From positions 1-37,218 of the forward strand of contig JAAVAF010000052.1 of assembly GCA_014804225.1 (NCBI GenBank): a stretch of DNA of 37,218 nt, given 5' to 3'. The notes beneath the pieces were generated by a model. The model was not told where the DNA came from, searched no databases, and saw only the letters and a program-made list of their open reading frames with translations. This document shows, one piece after another, positions 1 to 8,200 of this stretch (positions are counted from its first letter, which is position 1; each line of letters begins with the position of its first letter). The stretch comes from Lachnospiraceae bacterium. Lineage in GTDB: Bacteria; Bacillota; Clostridia; Lachnospirales; Lachnospiraceae. Position numbers and translations under genes: made by a program.

Positions 1-51
1 TTCTTTCTTTTTTATATAAATTTAATATATTTATAATTTAGATTATAGAGT

Positions 52-66
52 ATGACACAATGTCAT
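52..66. repeat. TGACA-N3-TGTCA palindrome (intergenic copy)
   Basis: A 15-bp palindrome, ATGACACAATGTCAT, lies in AT-rich intergenic DNA. It is the only intergenic member of a group of six related palindromes in the window; the others are inside genes at 21147, 27922, 29641, 30910 and 32139. It could be a protein binding site, but no regulator is identified. Confidence 0.4.
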
Positions 67-98
67 GGTCAATTCACTTTAAACAAAATAATTTCACA

Positions 99-137
99 AA
101 AAAATCCCGTTTGCACTGTGAATTATGTACAAACGGG
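99..137 (-). terminator. Rho-independent terminator
   Basis: Read on the minus strand, CCCGTTTG (130-137) pairs with CAAACGGG (106-113) across a 16-nt loop and is followed by A and a run of seven T. It sits downstream of the nuclease-family remnant at 213-569 and would end its transcript. Confidence 0.65.
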
Positions 138-212
138 TACCTGATTTTGTTCTGTGATTTGGCGCTATCTACAAACAAGCTTGTTGATGATGCTGTGCGG
201 ATTTGGACCGTT

Positions 213-569
213 TTACACTGTCTGAAGTTCCGCAAGCTGCTCCACTTCCGCAACACTAAGCCCTGTATCTTCTGCAATCTCCTCGATTGTCAGCTTTCCG
301 CGTTTCAGGAGACTAAGCGCTGTTTTCTTTTTTGTTTCACTTCTTCCTCTGGCTTCTCCTATTTCTATTCCTTCTTCTCTTCCTTCTTCTCGGATTCCCT
401 TCACAAATACCTTCTCATCAAATTCCGTTATACACACACTTAACACCTCCGCTTTATGCTTTCTCAAAAAAGCCTTCATGATTCCATCTGCAATGCAGCT
501 GTTTACTGCCGCATCAACCGCTTCCTTTACGTCCATCCCTTTTTTTCGGTTGTCACGTATCCTAATATA
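213..569 (-). pseudogene. C-terminal remnant of an Rpn/PD-(D/E)XK transposase-like nuclease
   Basis: The longest ATG-initiated frame gives 107 residues (213-536), but protein-like codons (reading IRIRDNRKKG before the Met) continue upstream to an in-frame TAA at 570-572. The reading frame therefore enters mid-protein and lacks an N-terminus. The visible part has a helix such as SCIADGIMKAFLRKHKAEV, a Glu/Gly/Arg-rich tail of REEGREEG type, and a C-terminal helix-turn-helix-like segment (LTIEEIAEDTGLSVAEVEQL). In my recollection this layout is the tail of the Rpn/PD-(D/E)XK nuclease-family transposases common in Lachnospiraceae, whose full length is near 300 residues with the nuclease core upstream. 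That core is absent, so I call it a 5'-truncated relic. Two further relics of this general type lie at 17661 and 31333. Family assignment is from memory of the tail pattern only. Confidence 0.6.
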
Positions 570-754
570 TTATACTCCCTTGTATTACAGCATTTATTCC
601 TTAAACATTCGATCGTATGTTCTTATCCGGAATTAAATATAACATATGTTCGATACATTGTCAATGATTTAGCGCAAAATCATGATTATTGTTCTATCAT
701 TTTAACGCATAATCAAGATTATTAACATCTAAATTTTGCACAAAAACAAGATTA

Positions 755-1588
755 TTATATTTCCTCTACCGGCACACTCAGCAGTACATACTGCCATTCA
801 CTATCATCTTCATAGGAAAAACCAATTTTAACACCCAGCATATCACCTGTTATACGGAGATTTTTCTGGTTTGTGTATTCCAAAAAATCTCCAAAAAGCA
901 GTTTTTTCAGTTTTTCTTTTGACATTTGCTCTTCCTTTTCCATATCAATTGGAATTTTCACGAAACGCATAATGCTTGGGCGGCTTTCATAATGTTTTAA
1001 GGACGGTTCGATTTCCACACCGTATAAGCCCATCAAAAGCTCTTTTGCGGCGATGCCTTCGCTGTATACCAGACGCTCGCGCTCCACGTTCTCTTTGTCA
1101 AAGATATAAATGTATTTCAATTCGGGACATTTTTCCATGAATTTCCGATATTCTATTCCGTTTTTTCCCTCCATGTTGGTATGCCCATTCCTGTGATGAA
1201 GAATATAATATAAAGACTGGCATTTCTTTTCTGTAATTTCTTTGTTTTCGGCAATTCCTTTTTTCATAAGAATAACGTCATCGCTTAGCATCTGGCGCGT
1301 TGCCATAAGCTCCGATATTTTTTCATCAATTTCTTTCATTCTTATCTGAAATCGACGTAGTCCCATGCCCATATTTTCATGGAACAATTTTTCAATCTCA
1401 TTGTGATCGAAGCCGTTTTTTCTGTATCGCTCTATATAAATTGCCTTTTCCAAATCACTGTTGTCAAAAATCCGATACCCGTTCTGGTCGTTTCTTTGTG
1501 GATTTAAAAATCCCTTTTCCTCATAACGGCGAATCGTGTTCGTCGTCACATCCAATATTTTTGATAAATCGTTTGTGTTGTATTCCAT
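755..1588 (-). CDS. MerR-family transcriptional regulator
   Basis: The protein (277 aa from this start) begins MEYNTNDLSKILDVTTNTIR and continues RRYEEKGFLNP, the winged-helix DNA-binding signature of MerR proteins. A long helix follows (about residues 70-125) and a C-terminal domain of about 130 residues that could bind an effector, since it resembles GyrI-like domains in size and position. I chose the ATG at 1588 because the MerR fold starts there and GGAG lies 8 nt upstream. A GTG at 1675 in the same frame overlaps the stop of the upstream gene, has GAGGAAG before it, and would add 29 residues (MKRKKSVTIDL...). The gene is the second of a two-gene operon with 1675-2058 and is probably autoregulated from the promoter at 2181-2209. 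The ligand is unknown. Confidence 0.88.
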   Translation of the reverse strand: MEYNTNDLSKILDVTTNTIRRYEEKGFLNPQRNDQNGYRIFDNSDLEKAIYIERYRKNGFDHNEIEKLFHENMGMGLRRFQIRMKEIDEKISELMATRQMLSDDVILMKKGIAENKEITEKKCQSLYYILHHRNGHTNMEGKNGIEYRKFMEKCPELKYIYIFDKENVERERLVYSEGIAAKELLMGLYGVEIEPSLKHYESRPSIMRFVKIPIDMEKEEQMSKEKLKKLLFGDFLEYTNQKNLRITGDMLGVKIGFSYEDDSEWQYVLLSVPVEEI

Positions 1589-1674
1589 TTGCATCACTCC
1601 GCTTTCTTTATACGCAAAAACCGCGACAACAGACTTATCTCTCAAATCTATTGTCACGGATTTCTTTCTTTTCA

Positions 1675-2058
1675 CTATTCTTCTTCCTCTAAATCCGTGT
1701 GAAACATGAGTAAAAATTCTGCACTGTTTTTCAGTATCAGCTTCATGACCACACCTTTTTGGTCTGCGGAAAGCTTTGTATAAATTCGCTTAACCGTGCC
1801 CAGATTGAGCTGCACTGACGTAAACATATCATCGCTTGTCAGACACATCACTCTGCCTGAAAGCTTCACTTCCGAGCAAACTACCGAAAACGACATATTG
1901 AGCCCTGTGCCGTCAGTCACGTCTTCAATGGTTGATAGCGCAATTGGTATCTGTTTTATATCGCTCAATACGGAAATCAGGCTATCGGCATCATTTACGG
2001 CAAGCAGACGATTACGCATTGTTTCCAAATAAACGGTCCAACTTTGCATTCCATCCAT
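1675..2058 (-). CDS. Conserved-looking hypothetical protein in the MerR operon
   Basis: A 127-aa protein with no family that I recognise. It is soluble in appearance, with no signal peptide or membrane segment, and ends in four Glu. The start is well supported by AGGAGG about 7 nt before the ATG. The stop codon (TAG at 1675-1677) shares a base with a GTG that could start the MerR gene, so the two are probably translationally coupled. Its residue pattern (alternating beta-like stretches such as LNMSFSVVCSEVKLSGRVMCL) suggests a small mixed alpha/beta domain. Co-transcription with MerR suggests a partner or target of that regulator; this is inference only. Confidence 0.7.
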   Translation of the reverse strand: MDGMQSWTVYLETMRNRLLAVNDADSLISVLSDIKQIPIALSTIEDVTDGTGLNMSFSVVCSEVKLSGRVMCLTSDDMFTSVQLNLGTVKRIYTKLSADQKGVVMKLILKNSAEFLLMFHTDLEEEE

Positions 2059-2102
2059 ACTCTGGCCTCCTTTGTGTTACTCCCCTTTCATCGATGTTTG
2101 TT

Positions 2103-2139
2103 CAATAAGGCGACGCGCAAAGCGTGTCGGTGTTTGATG
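2103..2139 (-). repeat. Single 37-nt hairpin repeat unit in the 5' leader
   Basis: On the minus strand this reads as one unit of the 37-nt repeat found four times at 33984-34131, matching at roughly 33 of 37 positions. The centre folds as CGAC (A) CGC TTT GCG (C) GTCG at 2111-2129. A partial second unit (TTGAACAAACATCGATG) follows towards the gene. It lies between the promoter at 2181-2209 and the ribosome binding site of the gene ending at 2058, so it should be part of the mRNA leader. Confidence 0.7.
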
Positions 2140-2180
2140 AGTTCACAGATGCTGCCAATGAGTGAATTACGTGTGTTATT

Positions 2181-2209
2181 ATTATAACGAATCTCAAAAA
2201 TTGTGTCAA
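2181..2209 (-). promoter_or_regulatory. Consensus sigma-A promoter of the MerR operon
   Basis: On the minus strand there is TTGACA (2204-2209), a 17-nt spacer and TATAAT (2181-2186), a perfect match to the vegetative consensus. Transcription would start near 2174, giving a leader of about 115 nt that contains the hairpin repeat at 2103-2139. GTGTGGTTGACAC around the -35 is partly palindromic and could be an operator. Confidence 0.85.
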
Positions 2210-2231
2210 CCACACTATTATTTTGTCCATT

Positions 2232-2261
2232 GCAAAAAATGCGTATACTTACATTTTTTGC
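2232..2261 (-). terminator. Perfect 10-bp hairpin downstream of repeat copy A
   Basis: GCAAAAAATG (2232-2241) and CATTTTTTGC (2252-2261) form a perfect stem with a 10-nt loop. It lies just beyond the terminator hairpin of repeat copy A in the direction of the HK-RR operon. A back-up terminator is the simplest reading; it has no separate T-run. Confidence 0.4.
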
Positions 2262-2266
2262 CTATA

Positions 2267-2353
2267 GAAAAACGCAAGCTCGGCAGCTTGCGTTCAAAGA
2301 ATTTGCTTTGCAAATTCTTTTCTAAATGATTTACGCTGTCGCAATTTCCTATA
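2267..2353 (-). repeat. Structured repeat copy A (core + two hairpins + T-run)
   Basis: On the minus strand the 29-nt core (2325-2353, ending GCGACAGCGTAAATCATT) is followed by hairpin 1 (arms 2310-2320 and 2296-2306, 11 bp, loop of 3) and hairpin 2 (arms 2285-2293 and 2272-2280, 9 bp, loop GCCG) and then TTTTT. It starts 18 nt after the stop of the response regulator gene, so this copy can serve as the operon terminator. Hairpin sequences differ from copies B-D although order and pairing are kept. A partial inverted copy of the core start (CTATAGAAAAACGC) lies at the far end. Confidence 0.75.
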
Positions 2354-2371
2354 AAAAAAGATTACGTTTGA

Positions 2372-3061
2372 CTACAATTTGAAACGATATCCGACGCCCC
2401 AGATTGTTTCGATATACTGCGGTTTACTTGTGTCGGTTTCTATTTTTTCACGAATCTTTTTGATGTGGACCGTGACGGTCGCAATGTCACCGATCGAGTC
2501 CATATCCCATATTTCCCTAAAAATTTCTTCCTTTGTAAAGACATGGTTCGGATTTTCGGCAAGGAACGTCAAAAGGTCAAATTCTTTTGTGGTGAAGGTC
2601 TTTTCCTCACCATCAATAAACACGCGTCTTGCGGTCTTGTCAATACGAATCCCTCGAATTTCAATAATGTCGTTATCCTTTGAGTGACTGCCGACCAGAC
2701 GCTCATAACGCGACATATGCGCTTTCACTCTTGCCACAAGCTCGCTTGGGCTGAATGGTTTTGTAAGGTAATCGTCCGCACCTAAGCCTAGACCTCTGAT
2801 CTTGTCAATATCATCCTTTTTTGCAGACACCATCAAGATCGGCACATTTTTTTCCTCACGGATGCGCTTGCAGATTTCAAAACCATCTATTCCGGGAAGC
2901 ATGAGATCCAGTATGACCAAATTAAAATCTTCGGAAAGCGCGGCTGCAAGCCCCGTATCACCATTGTTTTCGATGGTCACCTCAAAGTCATTCAGCTCCA
3001 GATAATCCTTCTCTAGCTCTGCGATTGCTTCCTCGTCCTCAACGATTAATATTTTGCTCAT
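2372..3061 (-). CDS. OmpR/PhoB-family response regulator
   Basis: A 229-aa two-component response regulator. The receiver domain (about 1-115) has the acidic pocket (VEDEE, residues 7-11), phospho-acceptor Asp52 in LDLMLPG and Lys101 in LTKPF. The C-terminal winged helix (about 130-229) ends in the usual ETIWGVGYRFKL. The start at 3061 is chosen because MSKILIVEDE is the canonical N-terminus and GGAGG lies 7 nt upstream; a longer frame to 3124 has no homology support. It follows its kinase by 40 nt in the order HK then RR. Targets are unknown. The structured repeat copy A lies directly downstream. Confidence 0.95.
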   Translation of the reverse strand: MSKILIVEDEEAIAELEKDYLELNDFEVTIENNGDTGLAAALSEDFNLVILDLMLPGIDGFEICKRIREEKNVPILMVSAKKDDIDKIRGLGLGADDYLTKPFSPSELVARVKAHMSRYERLVGSHSKDNDIIEIRGIRIDKTARRVFIDGEEKTFTTKEFDLLTFLAENPNHVFTKEEIFREIWDMDSIGDIATVTVHIKKIREKIETDTSKPQYIETIWGVGYRFKL

Positions 3062-3101
3062 AATAGTCCTCCAAATTTTTTGATATTTATATATTGCGTT
3101 T

Positions 3102-4256
3102 TTATATAATAACATCCTCTTCATTTTTCATGTATTTTCGCAGCACGAAATGCAGGCAGGTGCCCTCGCCTTCTTTGCTTGTTGCCCACACATAACCGCC
3201 GTGATCTTCGACAATCTTTTTCACGATGCTAAGTCCGATGCCGCTGCCACCCTGAAGTGAATTTCTTGAAGCATCTGTCCGATAAAACCGTTCAAAAATG
3301 TTTCCGATATCTTTTGCCGCAATGCCTTTTCCATTGTCCTCAAGCTCGATTCTGACAGATTCGTTGTCGTCGATGATGCGGATATCGATGACGCCATGGT
3401 CATGTCCGATGTACTTTACGCTGTTGCTTACAATGTTATTGATTACTTTTTTAAACTGCTCGGGATCCGCAACCACACAAGTGTCGGGCGGCGCAAGGTT
3501 CGTGTAATTTAAATGGATATTTTTGGATTCCAAATCCAGTCCAATTTCCTCGATACAATCGGAAAAATAATCGGAAACATTCAGCACATGAAAATGGTAC
3601 GGGATTTTGTTGGTACCGATTCCGGAATATGTTGTAAGCTCATTGATTAGTCTATCCATGTCGTTTGCTTTATTATAAATCGTTTTGATATACTTATCCA
3701 TCTTTTCGGGCGTATTTGCAACCCCATCCATAATACCCTCAACGTAACCTTTGATGGATGTTATGGGTGTTTTTAAATCGTGGGAAATATTGCTGATCAA
3801 CTCTTTCTGCTTTTTTTCATTTTCTTCATTCTCTTCTCTGTTTTCTTTCAGCCTCAGCCGCATATGTTCATAATTTTGAAAAAGCTGTCCTAACTCGTCG
3901 GTGCGCTGCTCCGGCAAGCGATGTTCCAAGTCGCCGACTGCAATACTCTGCATCGCGCTGCTGAGCTCTTTAATCGGGTTGTAAATACCGACCCGAATCC
4001 AGCTTGTGATAATAAAGCTTGTCATGACGAGAATGACGAGCATAATAACTGCAAAGCACAACAAAAACGTTCTGCTGATCATTTTGCCAATCATGATGTC
4101 TTCTTTTGACAATTCATGTACAATATTGATATTTTCATGATGAGCAAATCCAAGCAGCGTCATCACTCCCGCAATCATTGGGATAAAAATGATCGCAAAG
4201 AAGATGATCATTAATTTTGCCGTCAGATTCATGCCCGCTTTGCGCTTTTTTTCCAT
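3102..4256 (-). CDS. Sensor histidine kinase with a very small extracellular loop
   Basis: A 384-aa membrane histidine kinase. Two membrane segments (about 12-37 and 63-86) enclose an external loop of only about 25 residues. A HAMP linker (87-140), a Glu/Lys-rich coiled coil (138-152) and a HisKA domain with phospho-acceptor His159 in NISHDLKTP follow. The ATPase domain has N-box (VINNIVSNSVKY, about 271-282), G1 DNGKG (about 307) and G2 GGSGIGLSI (about 336). Such a short loop suggests sensing in or at the membrane, or through a partner protein. The start at 4256 (MEKKRKAG) is chosen over an upstream frame because GGAGG precedes it by about 12 nt. An extended -10 at 4290-4298 could drive the operon. 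Structured repeats A and B flank the operon in the same orientation. Confidence 0.94.
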   Translation of the reverse strand: MEKKRKAGMNLTAKLMIIFFAIIFIPMIAGVMTLLGFAHHENINIVHELSKEDIMIGKMISRTFLLCFAVIMLVILVMTSFIITSWIRVGIYNPIKELSSAMQSIAVGDLEHRLPEQRTDELGQLFQNYEHMRLRLKENREENEENEKKQKELISNISHDLKTPITSIKGYVEGIMDGVANTPEKMDKYIKTIYNKANDMDRLINELTTYSGIGTNKIPYHFHVLNVSDYFSDCIEEIGLDLESKNIHLNYTNLAPPDTCVVADPEQFKKVINNIVSNSVKYIGHDHGVIDIRIIDDNESVRIELEDNGKGIAAKDIGNIFERFYRTDASRNSLQGGSGIGLSIVKKIVEDHGGYVWATSKEGEGTCLHFVLRKYMKNEEDVII

Positions 4257-4289
4257 TCTCCGTATACGCCTCCAACTTCTGTTGCTTTC

Positions 4290-4298
4290 AGTATAGCA
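4290..4298 (-). promoter_or_regulatory. Extended -10 promoter element for the HK-RR operon
   Basis: The minus strand reads TGCTATACT, an extended -10, about 35 nt upstream of the kinase start. No good -35 is seen. The same element occurs upstream of the alpha-galactosidase gene (30122-30130). Confidence 0.45.
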
Positions 4299-4375
4299 TA
4301 TCATTCCTTAAAATATAAAGCTTTTGGGATTTATTAATTTATTTTTTAACTTTAATTTATTTTTAATTTATTTTT

Positions 4376-4457
4376 AAAAAAATCGAGTGCCAGCGCACTC
4401 GATTGCAAAAAGCTTCGCTTTTTGTTTCAATGATTTACGCTGTCGCAATTTCCTATA
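4376..4457 (-). repeat. Structured repeat copy B (core + two hairpins + T-run)
   Basis: On the minus strand the 29-nt core (4429-4457) is identical to copy A. It is followed by hairpin 1 (CAAAAAGCGAAGCTTTTTG, 4406-4424, identical to copy D) and hairpin 2 with 10-bp arms AATCGAGTGC and GCACTCGATT (4381-4404), then a T-run to about 4376. No minus-strand gene lies upstream: the next gene is rubrerythrin, which is divergent. This copy is therefore not a simple 3' terminator. It could be a stand-alone small RNA or a leader of the HK-RR operon. TTGTCA, 17 nt, TATTTT immediately before it, overlapping the rubrerythrin -35, is a weak candidate promoter. Confidence 0.75.
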
Positions 4458-4478
4458 AAATAAAAATGGTTTTCCCGC

Positions 4479-4507
4479 TTGACAAACGCATATGAAAAAA
4501 ATATAAT
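4479..4507 (+). promoter_or_regulatory. Consensus sigma-A promoter of rubrerythrin
   Basis: TTGACA (4479-4484), a 17-nt spacer and TATAAT (4502-4507) match the vegetative consensus perfectly, about 68 nt upstream of the rubrerythrin start. High constitutive expression is likely unless a repressor such as PerR acts; no clear PerR box was identified. Confidence 0.88.
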
Positions 4508-4574
4508 TTTTTACAGGCAATGTCTTCCAAAAAGGCATGTGTGATAGGAGAAAAAACAAGGAGGAAAATTCAAT

Positions 4575-5159
4575 ATGAAATATGTATGCAGTGTTTGCGG
4601 TTATGTTCACGAAGGAGATGCAGCACCGGAGGAGTGTCCGGTATGTCACGCAAAAGCGGACAAGTTCAACGAAGTTAAGGGCGAGATGACGCTTGCAGCG
4701 GAGCATGAGTACGGTATTTATGCAAAGACGGTAAAGAACAACAAGGACATCAGCGATGAAGATAAGAAGTATATTTTTGAGCAGCTCAAGGCAAACTTCA
4801 ACGGCGAGTGCTCTGAGGTTGGTATGTATCTTTGCATGGCTCGTATTGCACACAGAGAAGGCTATCCTGAAATCGGTCTTTACTGGGAGAAGGCTGCTTA
4901 TGAGGAAGCAGAGCATGCAGCAAAATTTGCTGAGATTTTAGGCGAGGATTTAGAGCCGAATATGAAGGCTACTACAAAGGACAACCTTGCATGGAGAGTG
5001 GAATGCGAATTCGGCGCAACGCAAGGTAAGTTTGATCTGGCAAAGTGTGCTAAGATGAATAATCTGGATGCGATTCATGACACGGTGCATGAAATGGCAA
5101 AGGATGAGGCAAGACACGGCAAGGCTTTGAAGGGATTGCTTGATAGATATTTTGGTTAA
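4575..5159 (+). CDS. Reverse rubrerythrin (N-terminal rubredoxin domain)
   Basis: A 194-aa non-haem iron peroxidase. The rubredoxin-like Fe(Cys)4 site is at the N-terminus (C5, C8, C21, C24 in VCSVCGY and CPVCHAKAD), and the ferritin-like di-iron domain follows, with E78, E111xxH114, E144 and E178xxH181 as probable ligands. In classical rubrerythrin the rubredoxin domain is C-terminal; this reversed order defines the clostridial reverse rubrerythrins, which reduce hydrogen peroxide and oxygen with electrons from NADH via a reductase/rubredoxin. The protein is cytoplasmic. AAGGAGG precedes the ATG at good spacing. It is monocistronic, with its own promoter (4479-4507) and terminator (5185-5223). 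Confidence 0.95.
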   Translation: MKYVCSVCGYVHEGDAAPEECPVCHAKADKFNEVKGEMTLAAEHEYGIYAKTVKNNKDISDEDKKYIFEQLKANFNGECSEVGMYLCMARIAHREGYPEIGLYWEKAAYEEAEHAAKFAEILGEDLEPNMKATTKDNLAWRVECEFGATQGKFDLAKCAKMNNLDAIHDTVHEMAKDEARHGKALKGLLDRYFG

Positions 5160-5184
5160 ATAGTATTTTCTTTAAAAAAGTTTT

Positions 5185-5223
5185 AAAAAGGAAACCGATC
5201 GTTGATGACCGGTTTCCTTTTTT
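5185..5223. terminator. Bidirectional terminator between rubrerythrin and the pectinesterase
   Basis: AAAAAGGAAACCG (5185-5197) pairs with CGGTTTCCTTTTT (5210-5222), with A-run and T-run on opposite sides. The hairpin can therefore stop both the plus-strand rubrerythrin transcript and the convergent minus-strand pectinase operon, whose last gene ends at 5228. Confidence 0.85.
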
Positions 5224-5227
5224 GATT

Positions 5228-8200
5228 TTATTTGCTTGATAAGCTGCTTATCCTATTACTGATTGCTTTTGACATCTCTTTCCATGGCCTTAAATCTGTA
5301 TCTTGAATGGATCTTTGCGTTATCTTAAACTTCACTGCTTTTGTTCCACCGTATTTGCCGATACCTTGTATCACAACGGTTGCATTTCCTTTGTTGATAT
5401 TATTGAAGTGTGTTGCAATCTTATAGTCCTTATTCGGTTCAAGTGTTTCCTCTTTACCATTCACTTTGAGCGTTACTTTCAAATCAGTCGCTTCGAGCGT
5501 AATCGCTCTTCCCCTATAGGATTTTGTCACAGCCTTTCCATCCACTGCAGAAACAATCTTCGCTTTTGAGATATCGACACCCACTTTAAATTCTGCCGCC
5601 GGTGTGCTGCCTGTAAGGTCTTTGGATCCCTCTTTTGCCGTTGCCACTACATAGATGGTTTCGCCTTCTGTTCCAAACGTATCTGCAGAATATGGTGTCT
5701 GACCGTCTTCTTGGTAGACTGACAGTGTATACTGCGCGGCTTTCAGTGCAGTTCCGTTTCCGTCATTGATGGTTGCCTTTATCTTACCCGGCTTTCCGCC
5801 GACAGATGCCGTTACGGCATTTACCGTAAGCGTTGACATGTCAAGCTTATTAATCGTGTACTCTACCGGAGCGTGCTTCTTTGCATAGTTTCCTTTTCCG
5901 ACTACCGTAACGGTTCCTTTTGACGCCGCTGTCTTATTTTTTGCATACTTTAAAGTATAATCCTTTCCAAGCTTAAGAGGCACTTTTTTATATTCGACTG
6001 TCACTTTGGGGATTGCACCGCTTACCGCATAAGTTGCATCCTCCGCCTTTACTTCTGCCGTACTTATGTCTACTGCCGTAATCTTAAAGGTCTTTTTAAT
6101 GCTTGTGGTCTTATTCCCATCTTTTGCACCTGTTATCAGGATTGTCGCAGTTCCTTTATTGATGTTGTTTGAGACTGCTACATTGACGTTCATCGGTTGA
6201 TCGCTGTCTTTTATCTTGTATAAGCCCTTACTGTCGTCGGTAGGATTCGTATTTTGTATATAGGTTGCCTTTGAGCCGTCCTTGAATGTAAGTGTGAAAT
6301 CAGGATACCATGCTTCTCCTTTATATTCCACAGGAGCAATTTTGTCCATTTTGGCACCTTTAAGATCTGCGAGATTTTCCTTTACATCCTCTGTTTCTAC
6401 GATGCTGAATTTCTTGGAAAAAGCTTTTCCCGCATAGTTTCCTTTTCCAGTTACAATCACTTCCGCCGTGTCCGTTCCCGGTTTTACGTTGTTCTTATAA
6501 GAAACTTTATAGTCAACGTCCGGTGAAAGAATGGTTGTTCCATCTAGCACTTCAATATCGGGAATAATCTTTGCACCTGTATATGGATAGGATGGCTCAA
6601 GTCCGCGGATATAAATGTCTTCGACCTTGTCATCACCGCCTGACTCGTTTGTTCCACTTGACTCAGGTGTGCTTTCTGATTCGCCCGTATTGCTGCTTTC
6701 AGGTGTGCTTCCTGACTCGTTTGTATTGCCGGTTTCGGGCGTGCTTCCTGATTCGCCTGTATCGCCGCCTTCTGTGCTGCGCTCATAGAATGTCGGTTTC
6801 CAATCTTCTCCGAAGTACGCTTCTAATTTTTCCGGAGTGTCAATTGGATTGGTTGTTGTATATTTGTCTTTTCTTGGAGAAGTGTTATGGTTGATCTCTG
6901 TTCCATTTTTCAGTGTCGTATTATATTCCTTATAGTTGGCACTTTTTGGATCTCCATTCATGTTCCCCCAGCCGCTATCAGAAATAAGATTAGATGCTTC
7001 CTGTACGGTATTGACATAGGTTACTCTCGCCTTAGCGCCCCATGTTCTGCCTAATGTTCCTGCTCCTGCAGTAAATCCGCTTTCTTTCGGTTTCGTTATT
7101 GTACAATTATAGAAAAGATATCCTAATGTTGACGTATCCTTTGCTGCTGTGATATGTCCGCCTTTCTCTCCTTTTGAATTGTTTGTATATCCTATCCAAT
7201 TCAATTCACAATTCTCAAAAACTTGATTTCCGTCACCAAAAATATAGTCTGTGTTACCGGATATAAAGCAGTTTTTATAATACGCACGAGAATTTCCATC
7301 GCCTGTGTAAAGCGTATCCTGGCTGCTGTAAAATTTACAGTTATAGAACTCCGAACGGTCACTTCCCGTATCCAGAGCAATCGCTGCTGCACGTTCCGTT
7401 GCACTTATACTTGCTGCCTGTGTTGGTGTCACTGATGCAGTTCTTTTAAAAGAAATTTCCGTACCTGCCCCTTCAGTGCTAAGCGCAACACCGTCTGCAA
7501 TTTCTTCTTCCGTGATATAGCGGTTAAACGAATTCTCAAATATAATGTTTTTCGCTTTAAAATCGGTTGCTTTTACTCTTACCGCGCAGCCCCATCTTGC
7601 CGCATTATGTTTTTCGAATTTGTCATACGCACTTTCTTCATTGTAATAACCGGTTCCTTTTCCACCGCTGTCATCTGCACTGTAGTACGCATAACCGATA
7701 CCGTAATACCATGTAATCAATACATCCTGACTTGGCGTATCATTGATTAGTGTGATATAATTTGCATTTACAAACACTTGTTCTCTGTATGTGCCCGGAT
7801 AGATATGGACTGTGATGCGGTCTTCTTCTTTCTGCGGATTCATGCGTTTTGCCACTCTAAGCGCCGCATTGATTGTCGGGAAGTTATTTTCTTCTTCATC
7901 CGGATAGCCGACATATAAATCTTTTACCAAAGGAAGTGGTGAAGTATCAGTCGACGCAAGGAATAAATCCCGCTCAACACTCGCATTGTTTACAATAACA
8001 TGCGTTCTTGTACTATATCCATCCGCCGTAATTTCCGCAAGATAAGTTCCTTTTCTAAGATTTATACTATAAGCATCATTCTCAATCTGCGCTTCATAAA
8101 TATAATCATCATCTATATTTTTGAATACAAGCTTTGTGGCTTCAACGCCGGTAAGCGGTACTTCGCCGGAGCCGATAAACTTGCCGGAAACCGCCTGTTT

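Noticed and set aside
60..443. A 127-aa plus-strand frame
   Set aside because: It is antisense to the nuclease-family remnant, rich in Ser/Phe as expected of a shadow frame, and passes through a terminator hairpin.
2262..2360. Copy A as a MITE with terminal inverted repeats (TATAG at both ends)
   Set aside because: The inverted copy of the core start is imperfect and is missing at the far ends of copies B, C and D, and no target-site duplication could be seen.
4374..4916. A 180-aa minus-strand frame overlapping rubrerythrin and repeat copy B
   Set aside because: It is antisense to the well-supported rubrerythrin gene, runs through the structured hairpins and resembles no protein family.
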